Of a stretch of DNA of 64,000 nucleotides, positions 10,759 to 21,125 are shown in pieces. The notes under the pieces are model-generated. The model ran no database searches. It saw nothing but the letters and a program-made list of their open reading frames with translations, and was not told the origin of the DNA. The stretch is taken from positions 744,001 to 808,000 of the forward strand of contig JADNRZ010000005.1 of assembly GCA_015501605.1 (NCBI GenBank). Direction: 5' to 3'. Numbering within the stretch: position 1 is the stretch's first letter; each line of letters opens with the position of its first letter. The DNA is from Panaeolus papilionaceus. Taxonomy: Eukaryota; Basidiomycota; Agaricomycetes; Agaricales. A program made the translations under genes and the position numbers.

Positions 10759-11760
10759 ATGAATGAAGTGGGCAACACCTTCATTGAAATCCATCAGAGC
10801 CTCTTCGTACAGCTCGAACCATGTCTTTTGTTGAACGCTTCAGCCTTCGCTCTACTCTACCGTTCTAATACTGCCTATACTTCCATGGCTATCAGCGTGG
10901 TCATCTCAGTTTATTTTCTGTATTCCTGGACGCACAAAAGCCGACTTCCCCTTGGTTCCAAAGGTTGGCCCGTCATCGGTAGTGTCTTACAGATATCTCA
11001 CAAGACATAAATGACATTATTTGATTGTCGTTTATTTTGAATAACGGTCTCAAGGACCATTAGACGATATTGTCCACCTCAATATTTTTGGAACGTCCGT
11101 CACAGTCACCTCAAGTTGCACAAGACTTGTTAGGAAAACGATCATTTATCTATAGTGACAGGCCGAAGGTGGTCAGTGAACCTGCAGCAGTATGCGAATA
11201 TCCAACCACCTGACGAACCTTGATTCAGTAAAATTTGTCGATGTGCGTAGTAGCATGGCAGGTAGTAGGGATCCGGTTCAGTTTTCGTTTTTCCTTATAT
11301 TACTTCCCCTGCAGGAATGGATCTAATTGGCGATTTTCCCTTATGTCTTTCTGCGACGAATTTCCGCCAACAGCGCAAAATCGTTGCACAAGAGTTCACC
11401 CCTTCTAAGTGCCTGTAATACTCAAGAACGAGAAGCAGTTGCTCTCGTGCAAAATATCCAGCAGGATTCGGGTCGTTCTCTTTCCGAAATCAAAATTTAA
11501 GGGCTTTCGTCTTGTAAATTTACACCATGGTGGTGTTCGCTCATTGATTTTGTATGTCCTATAGACGGATAAGCAGCATCGTATTTCAATACCGAACGTG
11601 TGGTGAGCACATTCAAGGGCTTGATACCCAAGTGTGAAACGCCTTCAGCACTCGTAATAACATACATGCTTTCATAACACCAAACAGATGCTACATAATC
11701 CAGCGTCCTATTCTGACCCGATGGATTTCAATCCTGATCGTTATGAAGGACGCGACTAAG
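10759..11760 (+). pseudogene. Cytochrome P450 pseudogene
   Basis: The first exon is still open and encodes a membrane anchor followed by the proline-rich hinge SRLPLGSKGWPVIGSVLQ, the typical start of a microsomal basidiomycete P450. After it only scattered, frame-shifted islands remain: DDIVHLNIFGTSVTV (about 11060-11105), DLLGKRSFIYSDRPKVV (about 11125-11175), EWMDLIGDFPLC with NFRQQRKIVAQEF (about 11310-11400), and near the 3' end HNPASYSDPMDFNPDRYEGRD (about 11695-11757), the PERF region. I could not find the heme-binding FxxGxRxCxG segment or an intact I helix. Several stops and frame breaks separate the islands, so the gene is dead. The upstream TATA box is intact. Confidence 0.82.
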
Positions 11761-12449
11761 CGATCTTTTTCGCTACGACGCTTGCGACTTGCGATATACT
11801 TCCTGGGTTAGGCGATCATGGACGAGAGGTCTTACCTGAGTATAGGCTAATGGATGAAACTGTTAGGTGAGTGGCTATTATATTTGCTTTGGCAACGAGG
11901 GTTGAAGATATGGTGACTATTGCTCACGGTTAAAGTGTACCTGGACCATTTGCTTTACGACTGCGTTTCAGGACAGCCCAGGCGTCTACTTCGCTCGCTA
12001 CATTTCGGAGGAGAGTTGAAATCGAGAAAGTTATTGACTCGCTTGTCATAAATCAGTGCAGGTTACGAAGATACGAATGCGTTACGTTACACAATTGAAA
12101 GAGTAGATTAATGCGAAATCCGGCGGTATTGGCGAGCCAGTGAATGAGCCAGAGCTTTGCAGATATCGCGCGAACATGAAACCCACCGGGGGAAGGCCTA
12201 TTGCTCGATCGGGGCTCATGTGTTCATTTTCACCAAATCGGTCAACTTCGAGTCGATATGTCGTCAGGAGAGATCGGCCTGGAGCGCGTCTATTACTAAG
12301 CGCATCAGCAACGGCGCTTATCAAGAGCGACAGGGCTCGTCGTTCAACTTATTATGACAGTATCAATCAACATCGCACTCTTGTCGATGTTGAGGCAAGA
12401 TCCCAAAAACTTGGATTCCTTGAAACTGAGAAATTATACCGCCTAAGGT
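11761..12449. other. Spacer between P450 remnant and NACHT-like gene
   Basis: Reading frames here are accidental-looking (Arg/Ser-rich, no family). The first part may be further P450 debris; the rest could be the lost 3' end of the convergent NACHT-like gene. Confidence 0.35.
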
Positions 12450-12626
12450 GTACTGGAGGTGTGTTCAAAAAGGAACAGAAAGATGTATTGCAGAAGAGGG
12501 TCATGGCTCGAAGCACAAAAATCGTAATAGTCGTAAATAAAAGGGGTAAAAATACAATTGTTCGGATATAGAAGTGTAATAAAGAGCAAGTTGCCTGCCC
12601 ATTCCGTACCTACGCGGTCTATCCCA
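12450..12626 (-). pseudogene. Out-of-frame Walker B remainder of the NACHT-like gene
   Basis: Read on the minus strand in the shifted frame this stretch continues the NACHT-like protein with VVIIDGIDRVGTEWAGNLL. This matches VIDGLDQVDLRWAVYLL of the paralogue. The reading frame then runs into Phe/Tyr-rich, unconserved sequence and stops. It supports the interpretation of a broken gene instead of a natural C-terminus. Confidence 0.55.
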
Positions 12627-13818
12627 TCAATAATAACGACGATTTCCTTCCTCGCCCCTGTTGGGAGGCTCCCTTCCACTCAAAGGCTTAACGATGAGTT
12701 CTTCGATCTGCGTTTCTAGAGGCTTGTTGACTACTCCTTGACAAACGGGTAGACCAGCACGCATTTCTGGCAAAGCTTTGCAGATTTGATACGCGATGGT
12801 GGGGATGATAGCACCTCGAACGGTATCAAGACATGAGTTCTCGACCTCTTGCTGATCCACAAAGCAGGTTGCAACGACGAATCTGTGATTGTGTTCGGCC
12901 AGTCGCTGTGCCAACAGTATGTTGAAAATAACGGTCCGCTTTGGGTTTTTACATCTCAAGAACTGGATGGCGCAGTCCTTGTCGTATGCCCCCAACGTCC
13001 GCACAACAGTCTTCTGCAAAGCGTGTTCAGCTTCTGGGCTGCCGTAAAATTGCAAGAGGTCCTGACGCTTGTATACACCGTACATCGCATCGATTTTTGC
13101 TGAGAGAAGCAAGGAGTCGTAATCTAGACGAACGAAGAGTTTAATAAGAAACGGATGCAAATAAAGGGATAAATAAAATGTTTGACATACCTGAGCCCTT
13201 ATGCCACATGAGTGTAGCGGTCATGTTCTGCATAGTAGTTTTACTATCATCGGCTCCAGAGCTACCTGCTACACTTGATGCAAGCATTTCGAGGCCTGGT
13301 TCAGGTTTCTGCGTTTCCGGTAGTCCAGACTTCGATTTGGGAAGGCGTGATTGGGGTGTGTCCTCACCTGCAGAAGGAAGGATATGTCGAAGCGCAAATA
13401 CGTCCACGTCTTCCATAAACACCGCGTACCTCCTCGTGTCCACCTGTTCGTTGCGGGCCGCACCAGGTCTTGTGTATGTCCCAAGGACTGGATTTGGTTG
13501 GGTAGGGGCTGGTGAGGTGAGGTTGTCCTTACGAGGCAAGGCATTGCTCATCAGGAGTGGTCCTGGAGAAGATTTCCTTCTGGGTAGCGAACCGTTCCCT
13601 GCTGGTTCGGGGCCAGATGGCCAGTTATCGTTGAATAGCGCTACTGAACGCGTTGTTTGGGACTGCGCGACTTCTTGGCTAGTCGTAAAGTCGCTCCTCA
13701 CAGCCTGTGCGGGAGGTTTACTCCTGTAGGGTCTGATCCTGACAGATAATTTGCTGAGCACGGCTGGCAGATATCCCGCAAGCTTGCTAGAAGCCGAGGA
13801 ATCTTTGTAGGAAGACAT
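12627..13818 (-). CDS. NACHT-like protein with degenerate P-loop, probably frameshifted
   Basis: Exon 1 runs from the ATG at 13818 (MSSYKDSSASSK) to about 13187. It encodes a Ser/Pro-rich disordered region ending in MWHKGS. After an intron of about 65 bases with a GTATGT donor, exon 2 encodes DYDSLLLSAKIDAMYGVYKR. The fold of mushroom NACHT proteins follows: the P-loop position reads LRCKNPKRTVIFNILLAQRL, with no GxGKS, then IIPTIAYQICKALPEMRAGLP and LIVKPLSG. The frame then closes at NRRYY. One nucleotide out of frame, the sequence continues at about 12590-12660 as GARKEIVVIIDGIDRVG, the expected Walker B strand. This implies a frameshift or an assembly error. Nothing recognisable follows, so the protein is truncated. 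Its paralogue lies at 22572-23401. An ATTTAAG-type TATA on the minus strand near 14100 could be the promoter. An upstream ATG at 13860 is also possible. Confidence 0.6.
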
Positions 13819-14815
13819 CTTAGGAAAGCTGCGATGAGTATCAAGTAGAAAACGCGTCAATAGGGGTTACACTAGAGTAGGGAGCGAAGGCACTGACAAG
13901 GTCGTTGGATATCGAAGGGCAAATGGGTTTCAGGTTCGACTGATGATAGTCCGAGGGGGAGTAGAGAGAGATTGGTGTCTGGGCTTGTCTGCAGTAAATG
14001 TCGCGATACTGATGATACAGCAAAATGGAAAGCAATGAGGGTGATGTCGATGAGGTTTTGGGAAGGGTTATAACATAGGCAATACGCGATCTGCGAGCTA
14101 TTTAAGGAAACCAATTGAGGGCCTCACTGTAATTATTACTTACGATAGAGTAGATAATGGAATGCAGTGTAATTACCTCGTGATGAGAAAAACCTGTGAG
14201 TCAAAGGAAATGTCGGAGTCAAAGAGTCGAGACCCTGGTAAGTAACAACTGGGTTTCTTTGTCTGCAGGAATAGTACTGCCCACGTTGATAACAACGACT
14301 GGTAGATAGATAATACCAGTAATGACACGAGTCTAATGTACTTGTCTTATATCAAGCGTCATCATGCCTTTCAATTCTATTGATCCCATTTTCGACCACA
14401 TGGAGGCTAGAAAAATCCCTGTTAAGATCCTCATAAATAAAAGTCGTTCTATGAATACTTACCAGCATTAAGCACTGAGGAAGAAACGGTCAAAAAATTC
14501 ATGGATAAATCCTGCATCGATTTCCTGCACGTATAAAAAGCATTATTAAGGTAGAATGTGGTGAGTAGACTCGTGACGCAGTCCCTCACCCGAGGCGAAG
14601 ACGGAGGCTTCGCCTCGAGTGAGGGGCCGGTCACAGGTCTATGTGGTGAGGAATAAACTTGTTGCTGAAGGTTGCAAGTTCATCAAGTTCGGGAATTGCC
14701 GACACGTTGTTCCCATATGCAGCGGTTCGTCTCCCAGTTTTCCTTGTCAACTCTCTTTTTATCCACCACCATCTCCTTCTACTTATATTCTGCTTTCTAT
14801 CATTGTTTCTTCTAA
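13819..14815. other. Divergent intergenic region
   Basis: It serves as the 5' region of the NACHT-like gene (minus) and of the Aly/Yra1-like gene (plus). A short perfect inverted repeat (CTCACCCGAGGCGAAG ... CTTCGCCTCGAGTGAG) around 14585-14624 could form a hairpin. No open reading frame has family support. Confidence 0.45.
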
Positions 14816-15992
14816 ATGGCACCCTTGAAATCAGCGCAGAAAAAGCCCTATAGTGTAAGTAGATCTTCATTTTTTACCAAGTGAACCTTGTGACTCACAT
14901 AATGGAACGTGTTTAGCGTCCAAGTCCAAGGCCAAATGTCAATGGCCAGTGGCTACACGACAAGGCACCTACAGGACCAGCTAGGGGAAGGATTGCTCCT
15001 AATCCAATTCGCAAAGCAATGGCTGTCACCCCAGCAATTCCAGCTGGTATGAACAACAGACTGCGCGTCTCAAACTTGCATTACGAAGTGACCCCAAAGG
15101 ACCTCATGGTGCGTTGCTACCGCGTGCAGTGATTATCAGCAACATCTCACTTATCCATATTTTAGTCTATCTTTGGACAAATTGGCACACTCGTTCGTGA
15201 GCCATTACTCAGGGTACGACCAGCCACCCAGCTTCCCTACTTTGAAAAGAATCCAAGCCAACTATTGCGACCCCTCTCTATACCTATGCGTTGATTCAAA
15301 CCTGTTAACCTGTCAACTTTATTCGCTGCCAACCTCAAATAGTACGACGAACGAGGCCGCTCAACCGGTGTTGCAATCATCACCTTTGAAAATCCTGCAG
15401 AGGCGACGAGAGCAAAGAAGCAGTTTGATGGGATTTTGGCCAAGGGTAACATCCTTTTTCTCTTTTTGCAGCCTTCAATTTCAAGGGAAATCAATAAGCA
15501 TCTTGCATAACTGCTTGTTGGCTGCACATTTCAACGTCACGCGCTTACTCGTGTTCCTTCACCAGGCCAACCGATGTCCGTAACATTTGACTCTCCACCT
15601 CGTGCACCAAGACGAGCAACAAGCGCACCCTCGACCGCCTCTCTTCTCAACAGGATAGAAAAACCACCTCTAACGGACAGGATCAGCAAAGATGACTCTG
15701 CAACAGCCATAAAAGCCCCGTCTGGCCCGTGCGTATAAATACTTGTCCGTTTCCGTCATCAATGTTTCCCTGACATCTCATCTTCACATCCATCGAATTT
15801 TTACCGTTCCCCAGACGCGCCTTTAACGGAGGTCCTGCTCGCAATCGTCCCCCACGCGCTGCTCCCAAAGCACCCAAGAAGCATAAAACTGCCGAAGAGC
15901 TCGACCGCGAGATAGATAGCTTTATGGGCGAGGCGGGACTGGGTCCCGGTGCTACTGGTGACGCCCAGTTTGACGACGTCATGATGGGTTAA
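14816..15992 (+). CDS. Aly/REF/Yra1-type mRNA export factor
   Basis: Six exons were traced: 14816-14854, 14917-15108, 15166-15213, 15343-15445, one starting at 15566, and a last one ending at 15992. The protein opens MAPLKSAQKKPYS, followed by a basic Arg/Pro/Gly linker. A single RRM follows: RLRVSNLHYEVTPKDLMSIF (RNP2 side), GTLVREPLLRYDERGRSTGV, then AIITFENPAEATRAKKQFDG (RNP1 side) and GQPMSVTFD. The C-terminus has a proline/arginine-rich stretch and then KTAEELDREIDSFMGE, the short conserved helix by which REF proteins contact the DEAD-box helicase Sub2/UAP56. REF proteins link splicing and transcription (TREX) to export through Mex67. Domain order and length match the family well. The long intron between 15446 and 15565 reads as an open frame by chance. 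Confidence 0.9.
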
Positions 15993-16669
15993 CCGTCTTG
16001 ACTCTTGATGCCTTGATTTCCTTGTCTTTTTACAAGATTTGATTTGATATTTTGGCGAACTATTCAGTACTCATTCATACTCGTATTTGCATGACGACTT
16101 TGTTTTCCCATTTGGTTTTTTGGTCCTTTTGCTTTCCGTTGATACACATAAATATAACATACATCCATGCCGTGAATCACCCCTCGCCCCAGAGACTTTG
16201 GGTTTGTAGTTTTCGATACACTTATTTTTTTGGCTCTACAACCACCCTTTGCTTGTATAATTCCCCGTCTTTTTTGTAATTGATGTTACGTTTTATCATC
16301 CCCTCCTGCATGGCCCGATGGATACTTCAAATTTTCTCTCGTTGGGTTTGGTTTCTCGTGTGTTGTCCTGATTCTCCGTTTTAATCCATGGCGTTTTGCT
16401 GATATAGTATATGCTCTACTCATCATGTCATGGCCAAGGCACTGATTGGCGTCAGCCCGAGTAATAGGCATCCCAGAATTCCAGGAACTAGGAAATACGA
16501 TGTGCACTCTCTTGGGCACTCTGGCGCAGCTCTGGCGAGCTCAGTGCAATTGATATTAATGGTTTCACAGTCGACAACCTCGTGCTTATGCCCCGCATGT
16601 TGGGCCAAAATACCATACGCGTGTAATTAGCGAAGGTCACGGAATCCAAACAAAATCAGCCAGTCGATG
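15993..16669. other. 3' flank of the Aly/Yra1-like gene
   Basis: AT- and CT-rich sequence without supported genes. It ends at the left target duplication of the MITE-like element. Confidence 0.4.
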
Positions 16670-16672
16670 TAA

Positions 16673-16762
16673 GAGCCTGTACAGCAACGAAAATATGAAT
16701 AATTTGGCCTGTATCACAATACGATCAATGGGCCTATACCCGTTTTGGTTGCTGTTCGGTTC
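16673..16762 (+). repeat. Left terminal inverted repeat of the MITE
   Basis: This arm pairs with 17352-17440. It differs at a single position near its inner end (CGGTTC against CGGCTC). Confidence 0.85.
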
Positions 16763-17351
16763 ACCCTGAAGCCCTATTATCAGGAGCTGATGTCACGCAT
16801 CTCTCACTGATAATATCCATCTTCACGTCCACCACACAATTTCCAGTCCCTTGGCCATATTTTTTCAATATGCGGCCCTCATTTAATGTATCCTGCAGTA
16901 CCTACAGCTAGTTTACATGCAAATGATAACAGTATCTCCATTTTTCTTCAGATAGTCGCATGAATCCTATTTAAATTTCCATCCTATGTACTTGTAACTG
17001 CTGTTCTTCACTCCTTTCTCCCACTTCTCCTGTTCTCTCTATTTTATTCTAGATGGGCAAGTTGACAGAACACGGACACCAAGTTCTGTCCAAATGCGAT
17101 CGGGGTGCCCATTAATGAGCTCTCTGACCCATTCCTCCCCTTAGAGCTTGGAGGTATGGTAGGGTTGTTTCCAATAAAACGGAGATGAATATAGTTGCAT
17201 TGCTACAGCTACTACATTTACCATGTATGCAGATGCAACAAGCAACAGGCGTTGTTGTTCAGCAGTGATAATTGGCATGGTACAAGGCAAGAAAGCGCGA
17301 AGATTGTAATCTTATCAAGTCGTTACAGTCACATCGGGTTATGTTTTTGGG

Positions 17352-17440
17352 AGCCGAACAGCAACCAAAACGGGTATAGGCCCATTGATCGTATTGTGAT
17401 ACAGGCCAAATTATTCATATTTTCGTTGCTGTACAGGCTC
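17352..17440 (-). repeat. Right terminal inverted repeat of the MITE
   Basis: The reverse complement matches 16673-16762 base by base apart from one substitution. It is directly followed by the TAA duplication. Confidence 0.85.
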
Positions 17441-17443
17441 TAA

Positions 17444-18749
17444 AGCTTAAAGAGGACAAGAATGCACCAGGGTTGTTGGGCCGCGCAGCGGAGGGATTGC
17501 AGTTTTTGGACCACCAGGCCAGCAGGGCCCTGGCGCCACTTGTTACCAAGTGATATCATAATCTGTTTATGCCTACCAACGAAACTAAGGTTAATAGAAG
17601 AGAATCGTTGATAGACCGTTAATGAGTGGAAGTCGTGATTCGATTCGTAGTCTAGATCACCCCTTCCGCTGTTTGTCAGACATTTTATCAAAGTTATCTT
17701 CTGGACAGACCCGATAAGATAAGCCCCAACTAATAGCCTCATTTACTTGCATGAATTTACAAGCTTGTTCACGTTATAGTGAATCGTACTTCTCCCCTCC
17801 ATTCCTGATATTCCACCCCCTCATGTTCGACACGCGTCAGATATCGCTATTACTACTAGTACTAGTAATGCTACTTATTCAGACATCACCGATGTACACG
17901 TGCTCATGCAAAGTGATTGTGCCTCGGGTATTTACCCATGACGCATTCCCGCAACCCTCGAGTTGATTCTTTAATATCACAGTGGAATATGGCTTCTATA
18001 ATTATATATGTGTAAGTATACAGTGTATAAAATATATTGTAAAAATTTCAGATTATTCCGTTAAAGGATACTTGCATGACAATGTACCTACAGATGTGCA
18101 CTTGCTTCTGTAGGCTTGAATCTTCTTTTGCTTCTCTTAACTGGTCGATATGTGTACATTCCTATTCAAAGCAGGGTATGATAGCGAAGTAGGGTATCTA
18201 TGTATTAGTGTATGAAATTTGGGGCATGTTCCAGTGGCTGGTACTGGCACAAATTTGACGTCTTTTTCCATTGTCTTAGTAGAGAAATATGCCCCTGCAT
18301 GGAGAAAGTATCTTGATCAAATAGCAGAAGAAAAAAAAAAAAAAACTTTCCCATGTTTACAGGGCAAATATCTCAATAGATTCTGGACTTGCAGCCTCAA
18401 ATATCTTATACATAATTTATTGTATCGTCTAATTTCTATTCCTTAACTTGTACATGCACTTTAGCATATACATCTAGTAATAAAACAAATCATTGTCCCA
18501 AGTATGCAGAAGCACTGCTCCTTCATATATCTGTTGTTGTCTATACAATTCATGGAATATTTTTTCCTGGCTTGGCTAAAACATTTAATACATATTTTCC
18601 TAACAGCTATTCCAATATCAAAGCCATATACCTTGTCTTTGTTGGAATATAGCTCAAATGACTCCATGCAATGTCGAGATATTGTGCCGTGGGAAAATAA
18701 CCGAGGGGCAATCGGGCAATCACTGACAATTTGCGTGAAAAGCAGGCGC
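17444..18749. other. AT-rich non-coding stretch
   Basis: No supported gene. A run of about 16 A lies at 18329-18346. Small frames on both strands have no family resemblance. Confidence 0.4.
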
Positions 18750-18992
18750 AATCCGTGAGCATGGGCATGTATCTTGTACATAGATCCAGCAATTCGTGGG
18801 CACATGTATGTATCTTGTACATAGATCTACCAATCTCTGGGCACGGGTATGTATCTTGCCACTGGTAATGCCAGTTCTACCAATCCCTGGGCACGTGTAT
18901 GTATCCTGCCACTGGTAATGCCAGTAGTTCTACCAATCCCTGTGCATGGTAATGCCAGTACTAGAAGTTCTACCGATCCGTAGGCACATGTA
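18750..18992. repeat. Minisatellite, four to five imperfect copies of a 41-55 bp unit
   Basis: The unit contains TACCAATCCCTGGGCAC, then a variable step, then GTATGTATCTTG followed by either TACATAGATC or CCACTGGTAATGCCAG. Copies are visible around 18750, 18785, 18827, 18877 and 18927. The copies differ in length by insertion of the CCACTGGTAATGCCAG block, which itself recurs three times. Confidence 0.75.
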
Positions 18993-20570
18993 AGACCGCA
19001 CGCCTTCGACTCATAATTGTCTCGTAACTCTCGTTGCAATTTTCAAAGACATGAGTTGCATGACCAGAATTTAATCGGGTTCTAAACGCAGCGACGGGGC
19101 TATGGCAATTATTCGTCAATGATTCGTATCGTCGTGTAAAGCATCAGGAATATATTTTCAGCTGATTCTAGGGCTCCTGGCTGAAAATCTCGATTATTGT
19201 ATGATTTTATGTATGGAGTATGGATCAGGTCAGTGGGCGTGGCTGGTTATCGGCTTCTTTTGTGGGAATAATAATCAATGTCCGATAAAGCGATAACTTG
19301 AGACTTGAAACGTGAAGTGCTAATTAGATTTCTTCACGGACCATCGTCCATTAAGTATGCTTACAGCTGTGTCAGTTGAGCGGGTTACCGCAGCTCTCTC
19401 TTAAGTCTTAAACCTCTTTCTGCCTTCACCTAAGAGGTCTGCAATCCCCAACATTTTATCCAAGAGCAGTCATGTCCCACATCAGCAAAACGATTTTTAC
19501 CAGGTAATGCAAATTGGCCCTAATAGGGACAATCGATGTTCAGTCGAACATACAAGACCAATTAAAGACCATGTAAATGCATCAGCAATTTCCGATTTTG
19601 GGTTGTAGCATAGCCACTGATGGCTGTAGCATGCATCATGGCAACAGTAGCGACTGTAGCATCCATGATGGCAGTGGTAGCAACAACTAGCAAGTTAGTG
19701 CTCTGTAGCACTACATACATTACCTCCCCCTCTGTGTACTGCTACCTACCATGGTATGGTAATTACATAGCTATAGGGAGTGCCCTCTCTTAAAGTCATG
19801 CCAGAAATTACTTATATTATTAAAAACCAATGTCAACTAGGTGCTAAACTACAAATAATTGTATATAACAGAATAATAGTGAATTTCGAGATCAATGAGT
19901 TGGACTTGTCATTTTTTTTCAAAGTCTCTTGTCCGCTTTGGTGAAACATATGAGATGGGAAAATGCTGATTAATCAAAACACGAACCAAAATGATTCCAA
20001 AATAAGCAATTTTGATCACACTCTCTTCTTTCCTCAACTATCATCTTCGTCCACATCTACCATATTTCCCCATCCCACAGGTGCTCTAATGGTTCTATAT
20101 ATATATATTTAAGAGACCTGGTAAGTGTTTATTATTATGGAACCAAGTGGCTGACTACTATATCATAGGATGTTATCGCTGCTTCAGCAGTGGATTTTAC
20201 CTGCACTTTAACATATTTCGGTGAGATTCCTTTTATTTTTTTTCGTTCTTTTTCTATTTATGACATTCTTCTATTACTTCTATTATTATAGGTGCTGTAT
20301 TATGTCTGTTTGAGCACAGGAGATGGGTTTTCATAGGTATGTGAATGTTATGAGTATGACTTCCGGACTTTCTCACGCTCCGCTTTCATGTCTTTTCTAG
20401 TTCTTCGTCATCATGACCTTCCTCTACATGTCATATATAACCCTTGGTGAGTTCTATTTTATTTATTGTTATACTGTACCTCATTAATGTATTTATTTAG
20501 AGCATAAATTCTTGACCTTTATTATCGCTTATTGCCATTCTTGCTATTCTCTTGGCTATCTCTGTATTTA
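18993..20570. other. AT-rich repeat-bearing stretch without genes
   Basis: It includes the GTAGC-rich block listed separately and AT-rich tracts, for example ATATATATATAT near 20097. I see no coding region. Confidence 0.4.
19603..19712. repeat. GTAGC-rich repeat block
   Basis: Irregularly spaced TGTAGCAT, AGTAGC and GGTAGC units occur, with CATGATGGCA repeated twice, ending in GTGCTCTGTAGCAC. The same words recur inverted at 20956-21125. It resembles LTR-end debris but no retrotransposon frame is present. Confidence 0.45.
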
Positions 20571-20571
20571 G

Positions 20572-20828
20572 GGAAAGTCAAGGGTACAGGTGACCTGGAC
20601 GGGTTATGGGTTGGGTTGGGCACAGGTACAGGTATGGGCCAGCCTTGGTGTACCTGTGAGCTTCAAAACAGGCCCAAGAGCGCCCAAAACGGCCCAAAAA
20701 TTGTCTGTTTTGGACGTTCTTGGGCTTGTTTTGCACAGAAAACCTGCAGGTACACAGGTAGGTTACGCCACGTGTGCGGGTCCAGGTCAGCGATTTCATA
20801 CCCAAGGGTTACCTGTGATGTTCCCTAT
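20572..20828. mobile_element. Palindromic MITE-like element
   Basis: The centre is a hairpin: 20664-20690 and 20707-20733 pair at about 24 of 27 positions (GGCCCAAGAGCGCCCAAAAC against its partner) around a 16-base loop. Outside it, blocks containing GGTACAGG, TACCTGTG and GACCTGGAC recur in inverted order up to about 20820. The region is GC-rich compared with its AT-rich surroundings, which points to inserted DNA. Both strands give overlapping reading frames only because of the symmetry. Confidence 0.55.
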
Positions 20829-20955
20829 CTGTATTGTATGTGGTATTACTTGTGTATTAGTTAGTTTTTGAATGATATATTAATTTTGTTTTACAATCTT
20901 ATGAGTGATTTCTTGAGTTATATGTGCTATTTTGAAGGGCGATTTGTATATGTGG

Positions 20956-21125
20956 CGGTCTACCTATGTAGCAGTCTGTAGTGCTCTGTAGCACCTGTAG
21001 CAGTCTGTAGCATCATGTAGCAACAAGGGGGCGCTACAGAGCACTACTGACCCTAATGGGGAAACTCCATAAGGGGTACCCTTTGCTACAACACTACAGT
21101 GCTACAGAGCACTACAGAGCACTCT
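20956..21125. repeat. GTAGC/GCTAC repeat cluster, inverted relative to 19603-19712
   Basis: Dense TGTAGC and CTACAG units occur, including GCTCTGTAGCACCTGTAGCA and GTGCTACAGAGCACTACAGA. It is followed by a TATA-like CACATAAAAG at about 21310 and a CT-rich start region, as in an LTR U3/R junction. I infer LTR remnants, not proven. Confidence 0.4.

Larger units (their letters stand above)
16670..17443. mobile_element. PIF/Harbinger-like MITE with 90-bp terminal inverted repeats
   Basis: The ends 16673-16762 and 17352-17440 are inverted copies of each other with one visible mismatch; both start GAGCCTGTACAG. They enclose about 590 bases without an open reading frame, so the element is 768 bp. 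The trinucleotide TAA flanks it on both sides (16670-16672 and 17441-17443). TWA duplications and GAGCC-like termini are typical of PIF/Harbinger transposons, so I infer a non-autonomous member. The near-identity of the two long arms suggests a fairly recent insertion or gene conversion between arms. Confidence 0.78.

Noticed and set aside
12140..12571. 143-codon plus-strand frame rich in Arg/Ser
   Set aside because: No homology recognised, no promoter or splice context; composition fits decayed sequence.
13178..13729. 183-codon plus-strand frame
   Set aside because: Shadow of exon 1 of the NACHT-like gene on the other strand.
20532..20871. Overlapping open frames on both strands
   Set aside because: They result from the symmetry of the palindromic element and have no coding character.
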